From: LSUCC0057 sp048549915
Lineage (GTDB): Bacteria > Pseudomonadota > Gammaproteobacteria > Pseudomonadales > Porticoccaceae
Direction of reading: 5' to 3'
DNA: 43,998 bases
NCBI GenBank assembly: GCA_048549915.1
Contig: JBLYYE010000023.1
Coordinates: 1 to 43,998 of the forward strand
In this document: positions 41,094-43,998 of the stretch, piece by piece
How positions within the stretch are numbered: the stretch's first letter is position 1
Layout: every line of letters begins with the position of its first letter
Made by a program: the position numbers and the translations under genes
The notes under the pieces: generated by a model
Told to the model about the DNA's origin: nothing
The model's input: the letters and a program-made list of their open reading frames with translations, nothing else
The model's database searches: none

Positions 41094-42920
41094 TTACGAT
41101 TTGCCTGAACGCTTGCGCTCGTTCTCTTTAAGCAACTTTTTACGGATGCGTATAGACTCGGGCGTTACCTCGACGAGCTCATCATCCTGAATAAACTCCA
41201 AAGCTTGCTCGAGAGTATGCTTAATGCGCGGTACCAAAATTAAGTTCTCATCGGTACCCGCAGCGCGGATGTTGTTGAGCTGTTTGGCCTTGGTGGGGTT
41301 AACAGGTAGGTCGTTGTTGCGCGAGTGAATGCCGATAACCTGGCCTTCATAGATCTCGGCGCCGTGGCCAAGGAACAGACGGCCGCGCTCTTGCAGATTA
41401 AACAGCGCATAAGCCAAAGCTTTACCCGTAGTCATAGAGACCAATACGCCGTTCTGGCGGCCGGCGAGCTCACCCGCTTTGGCCGGGCCGTAGTGGTCAA
41501 AAATACTGGTCATAATACCCGAGCCGCTGGTCATGGTCAGGAAGTGCGAACGGAAACCGATCATGCCGCGCGAGGGTGCCATAAATTCTAGCTTTACCCG
41601 GCCTTTGCCATCTGGCTCCATGTTGGTCATATCGGCTTTGCGCAGACCCATCTCTTCCATCACAGAGCCTTGATGCTGCTCTTCAACATCGATAACAATC
41701 TGCTCGAAGGGCTCGTGGATTTCGCCATCGATCTCTTTTTGAATCACTTCGGGGCGCGATACACCCAGCTCAAAACCTTCGCGACGCATGTTTTCAATCA
41801 GCACCGAGAGATGCAGCTCGCCGCGGCCAGAGACAATAAATTTGTCCGGTGTCTCGCCCTGCACAACGCGCAGTGCCACGTTGTGGATCAACTCCTGATC
41901 GAGCCGATCTTTAATGTTGCGGGTGGTGATGTATTTGCCCTCTTTGCCAGCAAAGGGTGAATCGTTAACCTGGAAGGTCATGCTCACTGTTGGCTCATCA
42001 ACTGTCAGTGCCGGCAATGCTTCGAGAGCATCGGGCGAGCAAATAGTGTCGGAAATATTGAGCTTGTCGATACCGGTAATACAGATAATGTCGCCCGCCT
42101 GCGCACTTTGCACATCAACGCGTTCCAAGCCGTGGTAGCCCATAACCTGCAGCACACGCCCTTTGCGGGTTTTGCCGTCGGCACCCACCACAACAACCTG
42201 CTCGTTGGGGCTAATTTTTCCGCGCTTGACACGGCCAACACCAATAACACCTACGTAGCTGTTGTAATCTAGCGCACTAATCTGCATTTGCAGTGGCCCG
42301 TCTAGATCAACATTGGGCGATGAGACATTGCTGACAATCATCTCCAAAAGCGGGGTCATGTCTTCGGCCAGCTGGTCGTGTTCCAAGCCGGCAATGCCGT
42401 TTAGGGCCGAGGCGTAGATAACTGGGAAGTCGAGCTGCTCATCGGTGGCGCCAAGGCGGTCGAAGAGGTCAAAGACTTGGTCCATTACCCAGTGTGGGCG
42501 AGCGCCGGGGCGGTCAACTTTGTTGACGACCAAAATAGGGTTGAGGCCTTTTTCAAACGCCTTTTGTGTCACAAAACGGGTCTGTGGCATCGGCCCGTCG
42601 ACCGCATCGACGAGCAGCAATACTGAGTCAACCATCGACAATACGCGCTCAACTTCGCCGCCGAAGTCGGCGTGTCCGGGGGTGTCGACAATATTAATGT
42701 TGTAGCCGTTCCAGCTAATGGCGGTATTTTTGGCCAGGATGGTAATGCCGCGCTCGCGCTCTTGGTCATTAGAATCCATGATCCGGTCAGTGCTCATGTT
42801 TTTGCGGTCGAGTGTTCCAGACTGCTGCAAGAGCTTGTCGACGAGAGTGGTTTTACCGTGGTCAACGTGGGCGATGATGGCGATATTGCGTAATTTTTCG
42901 ATAGGGGCGTTGCTAGACAT
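41094..42920 (-). CDS. typA: Translational GTPase TypA/BipA
   Basis: TypA/BipA is a ribosome-binding GTPase related to EF-G that helps ribosome assembly and stress adaptation. The G1 motif AHVDHGKT lies at residues 17-24; the DTPGH and NKVD motifs follow at about 78 and 131. Domains 2, 3 and 5 and the unique C-terminal domain are complete in 608 aa. The gene is convergent with tag, separated by a shared terminator, and divergent from glnA across a 445-bp gap. Confidence 0.97.
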   Translation of the reverse strand: MSSNAPIEKLRNIAIIAHVDHGKTTLVDKLLQQSGTLDRKNMSTDRIMDSNDQERERGITILAKNTAISWNGYNINIVDTPGHADFGGEVERVLSMVDSVLLLVDAVDGPMPQTRFVTQKAFEKGLNPILVVNKVDRPGARPHWVMDQVFDLFDRLGATDEQLDFPVIYASALNGIAGLEHDQLAEDMTPLLEMIVSNVSSPNVDLDGPLQMQISALDYNSYVGVIGVGRVKRGKISPNEQVVVVGADGKTRKGRVLQVMGYHGLERVDVQSAQAGDIICITGIDKLNISDTICSPDALEALPALTVDEPTVSMTFQVNDSPFAGKEGKYITTRNIKDRLDQELIHNVALRVVQGETPDKFIVSGRGELHLSVLIENMRREGFELGVSRPEVIQKEIDGEIHEPFEQIVIDVEEQHQGSVMEEMGLRKADMTNMEPDGKGRVKLEFMAPSRGMIGFRSHFLTMTSGSGIMTSIFDHYGPAKAGELAGRQNGVLVSMTTGKALAYALFNLQERGRLFLGHGAEIYEGQVIGIHSRNNDLPVNPTKAKQLNNIRAAGTDENLILVPRIKHTLEQALEFIQDDELVEVTPESIRIRKKLLKENERKRSGKS

Positions 42921-42948
42921 GGGCGGGCTCGAATTGTAAAAGGGCGCG

Positions 42949-42954
42949 ATTATA
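42949..42954 (-). promoter_or_regulatory. Perfect -10 hexamer upstream of typA
   Basis: The minus strand reads TATAAT about 29 nt upstream of the typA start. I cannot find a good -35 at 16-18 nt. Confidence 0.4.
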
Positions 42955-43111
42955 GGTGAATAGTGGTGCTACCACAGCAACTATTTGCTTTTTATTGCCC
43001 CTGTTTGGTCAGTATGAATAAATCACGGAGTGGTAGCGGGAGAGTGACAAAAGTTCGCCAACCCGTCATGATGTGAATTGAGCAAATCTGACCTGCCCCA
43101 GCGTCATTTTT

Positions 43112-43159
43112 TGCGCCGTTTTGGTGCGCTTTATGCGGATTTCGCATTATTTTGGTGCG
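43112..43159 (+). promoter_or_regulatory. Two NtrC-like binding sites upstream of glnA
   Basis: TGCGCCGTTTTGGTGCG (43112-43128) and TCGCATTATTTTGGTGCG (43142-43159) resemble the NtrC consensus TGCACCA-N3-TGGTGCA. Their starts lie about 30 bp, roughly three helical turns, apart, and they sit about 50-95 bp before the sigma-54 promoter, a typical enhancer arrangement. The rest of the 445-bp typA-glnA gap shows no gene. Confidence 0.78.
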
Positions 43160-43206
43160 TCAGTGCGATTTTAGCTGCGGTGGCTGGTCAATCTGGAAAA
43201 TATTTA

Positions 43207-43223
43207 TTGGCACGACATTTGCT
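43207..43223 (+). promoter_or_regulatory. Sigma-54 promoter of glnA
   Basis: TTGGCACGACATTTGCT carries the -24 GG (43209-43210) and -12 GC (43221-43222) with correct spacing, an excellent match to TGGCAC-N5-TTGC. Transcription starts about 12 nt later, leaving a leader of roughly 130 nt before the glnA start. Confidence 0.88.
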
Positions 43224-43365
43224 TTGTTAAATATAAGTGCGTCATCAGGGCTCGCTCAAAATAGGTTTTGACGCCGTCAACACGGCAATTAACAAGCTGG
43301 AATAAGCCGATAGGCTTTCCGGCAACAGACAACTTAAATCAGCAATCGTTAAACTGGAGGAAGGC

Positions 43366-43998
43366 ATGGCCGAAAATACACTGAAACTGATCGCAGAGAG
43401 TGAAGCGCGTTGGGTAGATCTGCGTTTTACCGATTTTAAAGGTAAAGAGCAGCACGTTACTATTCCGGCGAAAGCGGCAGACGCCGAATTCTTCGAAAAT
43501 GGCCAAATGTTTGATGGCTCTTCAATCTCAGGCTGGAAAGGTATCAACGAATCAGACATGATTTTGATGCCCGACGACAGCACTGCAATCATCGATCCAT
43601 TCACCGATGAGTCGACCATTATTGTACGTTGCGACATCATTGAGCCTGCTACTATGCAGGGCTATGACCGCGATCCGCGCTCGGTTGCACGCCGCGCTGA
43701 AGGTTACCTGCAGAGCACCGGCCTCGGCGATACCGCCTTCTTCGGCCCAGAGCCTGAATTCTTCGTTTTTGACGACATCAAGTGGGGCGTCGACATGACC
43801 GGCTCTTTCGTCAAAATCAATTCAGAAGAGGGCGCTTGGGCGACAGCTGCTGAGTATGCCGATGGCAACATGGGTCACCGTCCGCGCGTCAAAGGCGGCT
43901 ACTTCCCCGTACCCCCGGTTGATTCTCTGCATGATCTGCGCGCCGCCATGTGTACCGCCATGGAGCAAATGGGCTTAGATGTTGAAGTGCATCACCAC
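43366..43998 (+). CDS. glnA: Glutamine synthetase type I (N-terminal part, cut by window end)
   Basis: GlnA makes glutamine from glutamate, ammonium and ATP, the main entry of nitrogen. The first 211 codons are present. The N-terminal beta-grasp domain has VDLRFTDFKGKEQHV and FDGSSISGW, and the catalytic domain begins with FFGPEPEFFVFD, whose glutamates bind the metal ions. GGAGGAAGGC precedes the ATG. The remaining 250 or so residues, including the adenylylation tyrosine, are outside the window. Upstream sigma-54 and NtrC sites point to nitrogen control. Confidence 0.97.
   Translation, partial: MAENTLKLIAESEARWVDLRFTDFKGKEQHVTIPAKAADAEFFENGQMFDGSSISGWKGINESDMILMPDDSTAIIDPFTDESTIIVRCDIIEPATMQGYDRDPRSVARRAEGYLQSTGLGDTAFFGPEPEFFVFDDIKWGVDMTGSFVKINSEEGAWATAAEYADGNMGHRPRVKGGYFPVPPVDSLHDLRAAMCTAMEQMGLDVEVHHH

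Noticed and set aside
1..43998. CRISPR arrays, rRNA or tRNA genes and insertion sequences
   Set aside because: No regularly spaced direct repeats, no rRNA sequence, no tRNA other than the tmRNA acceptor domain, and no transposase were seen.

Overview
The window looks like a chromosomal segment of a marine-type gammaproteobacterium, possibly of the Cellvibrionales group (Halieaceae, Porticoccaceae or similar). The lineage is inferred from the conserved gene neighbourhoods (xseB-ispA-dxs, pstSCAB-phoU, rimO, typA, glnA) and from the tmRNA tag ANDDNYALAA; it was not tested by phylogeny.

Layout. (1) 1-1845 is the end of a genomic island: a P4-type tyrosine integrase, one small hypothetical gene and a truncated reading frame, abutting the 3' end of ssrA (tmRNA, 1846-2230). 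Heptamer repeats that could be integrase arm sites lie between the integrase gene and ssrA. (2) 2351-7451 holds a sodium-dependent transporter, xseB, ispA, dxs and a glutathione S-transferase. (3) 7471-38217 is a phosphate-centred block of about 31 kb. On the minus strand it has pstS-pstC-pstA-pstB-phoU-ppk-ppx. Opposite pstS is a porin with its own Pho box, followed by a small secreted protein and phoR. Then come a 13-gene type II secretion system (order E-F-G-H-I-J-K-L-M-C-D-A-B), a divergent periplasmic TonB-C domain protein, a surface-type lipoprotein, a TonB-dependent receptor, a small ribbon-helix-helix-like protein and finally phoB. (4) 38346-43998 holds slyD, rimO, tag, typA and the first 211 codons of glnA, which is preceded by a sigma-54 promoter and two NtrC-like boxes.

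How the genes work together. PhoR and PhoB, normally encoded side by side, here flank a complete T2SS plus a lipoprotein/TonB-receptor pair. Pho-box-like direct repeats with an 11-bp period lie before pstS, the porin and phoB (strong), before the small RHH-like gene (good), and before the lipoprotein and gspE (weaker). The simplest reading is a phosphate-starvation unit. It would combine high-affinity phosphate uptake, polyphosphate metabolism, an outer-membrane porin, and a dedicated secretion and TonB-dependent uptake arm that exports a lipoprotein to the cell surface. This resembles, from memory, the ElpS/T2SS arrangement of Caulobacter. The substrate and function of the lipoprotein/receptor pair are unknown.
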